The notes beneath the pieces are model-generated. The model saw nothing but the letters and a program-made list of their open reading frames with translations. It ran no database searches and was not told the origin of the DNA. Both the position numbers and the translations under genes were made by a program. Below are positions 4,929 to 5,527 of a DNA stretch of 5,527 bases, piece after piece. The stretch is from the NCBI GenBank assembly GCA_016282215.1, contig JAEEKC010000149.1, positions 1 through 5,527 of the forward strand, written 5' to 3'. Origin of the DNA: Lachnospiraceae bacterium (lineage in GTDB: Bacteria > Bacillota > Clostridia > Lachnospirales > Lachnospiraceae). The number at the start of each line of letters is the position of its first letter. Positions within the stretch are counted from its first letter, which is position 1.

Positions 4929-5527
4929 TCACTCACTCTTTCCGGTCAGGCGGCCGATGACGCGGCCAATAGTCTGAGAGAGCACATCTCTTTCCTTTTT
5001 CTCAAACAGCAGAAAATAATTGATCACGCTGCCCAGAATACCGCAGATCAGAACGCTTAAGACGATCAGTCCCCAGTTACCGGCCGGCAGGACTTTTCCG
5101 AGACCGATGAACAAAACCGCCATCAGGATCGTCACGCCGATATAGCGAAAGATCGTCGGATAGAAGGTCTTCTTCGGAAGATCTAAGCAATGTGCTGCAT
5201 ACATGGGCGTAAAGGTCAGATTTTTGATGATGCCCAGCACGGAAGAAAGACCGGCAACAATGTAAATGCCATAGGGCGCGCAGGCGGGAAACTGCAGGAA
5301 AATGAACACGCCGACAGCGTTCATCACACCCATGAGAAGCGTGACAATGGAATTCCATTTCAGTTTATTGACAATGGTATAAACATTGAACAGCGGACTG
5401 ATGGCGCCGCCCACCAGAGTGCCGAGCATGATCAGGATCGTCAGATCGTAATAGATATGGATCCTCCCCACCTCGCTGGGAAGCCACAGGGTATAAAAAG
5501 CCGTGCCGAATCCGATGATATAGCACA
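4929..5527 (-). CDS. wzx: Wzx-type polysaccharide flippase (MOP superfamily), C-terminal part
   Basis: The last 198 codons of a gene whose 5' end lies beyond the right edge. The frame is open to the edge, so a GTG at 5471 is not the true start. The first visible residues read YIIGFGTAFYTLWLP. Five hydrophobic segments follow, near residues 25-45, 57-78, 84-105, 126-145 and 148-171 of the visible part, then a charged tail with EKKERD and GRVIGRLTGKSE. The segments alternate with short loops such as NVYTIVNKLKWNS and TPMYAAHCLDLPKKTFYP, the pattern of the C-terminal half of Wzx/RfbX flippases, which move undecaprenyl-pyrophosphate-linked repeat units across the membrane. Full-length relatives have 12-14 helices and 450-500 residues. 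The gene is on the same strand as the aminotransferase operon but separated from it by the opposite-strand GT52-like gene. The stop is TGA at 4931-4929. A related MOP transporter is the main alternative. Confidence 0.82.
   Translation of the reverse strand, partial: CYIIGFGTAFYTLWLPSEVGRIHIYYDLTILIMLGTLVGGAISPLFNVYTIVNKLKWNSIVTLLMGVMNAVGVFIFLQFPACAPYGIYIVAGLSSVLGIIKNLTFTPMYAAHCLDLPKKTFYPTIFRYIGVTILMAVLFIGLGKVLPAGNWGLIVLSVLICGILGSVINYFLLFEKKERDVLSQTIGRVIGRLTGKSE

Noticed and set aside
3579..4930. Invertible (phase-variable) segment around the GT52-like gene
   Set aside because: I compared the left flank (3579-3804) with the right flank (4918-4970) by eye and found no inverted repeat that could support site-specific inversion.
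4950..4975. GGCCG/CGGCC hairpin near the end of wzx as a terminator for the convergent pair
   Set aside because: The stem is only 5 bp and lies inside the wzx coding sequence without a following T-run, so it does not look like an intrinsic terminator.

Overview
The window is part of a surface-polysaccharide (capsule, exopolysaccharide or glycoprotein-glycan) biosynthesis locus. The organism is probably a Gram-positive member of the Clostridia, perhaps Lachnospiraceae. That is an inference from moderate GC content, purine-rich Shine-Dalgarno sites, sigma-A-type promoters with extended -10 elements and the general look of the proteins. No 16S rRNA or species marker is present.

Layout. Positions 1-93 (minus strand) hold only the first 31 codons of an RlmD/RumA-type rRNA uracil methyltransferase with an N-terminal TRAM domain. 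Next come four minus-strand genes that appear to form one operon, read from 3578 down to 124: a DegT/DnrJ/EryC1/StrS PLP aminotransferase (FdtB/QdtB-like), a cupin dTDP-4-oxo-6-deoxyglucose 3,4-ketoisomerase (FdtA/QdtA-like), a membrane-anchored GT2 glycosyltransferase of the DPM1/GtrB type, and a short NeuB-type sialic-acid synthase. The intergenic region 3579-3804 carries two divergent promoters and a possible 24-codon leader ORF. A plus-strand gene (3805-4917) encodes a GT52-like, sialyltransferase-related glycosyltransferase. It converges, with an 11-bp gap, on the 3' part of a minus-strand Wzx-type flippase that runs off the right edge.

How the genes may work together (inference). The ketoisomerase and aminotransferase would turn dTDP-4-oxo-6-deoxyglucose into a 3-amino-3,6-dideoxyhexose (Fuc3N or Qui3N type). 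NeuB would condense phosphoenolpyruvate with a hexosamine-type acceptor to give a nonulosonic acid. The GT2 and GT52-like proteins would add sugars, and Wzx would flip the lipid-linked repeat unit. RmlA/RmlB, an FdtC/QdtC N-acetyltransferase, a CMP-nonulosonate synthetase (NeuA) and NeuC or an equivalent are not in the window and would have to lie elsewhere.

Most functions are recognisable, so this is not a wholly new system. The less ordinary points are: a ketoisomerase with Asn in place of the second catalytic-site His; a GT2 whose metal motif reads QAD instead of DAD; a NeuB without the C-terminal SAF domain; a lone opposite-strand GT52-like gene inside an otherwise minus-strand locus; and a possible leader ORF that overlaps the first operon gene by ATGA.
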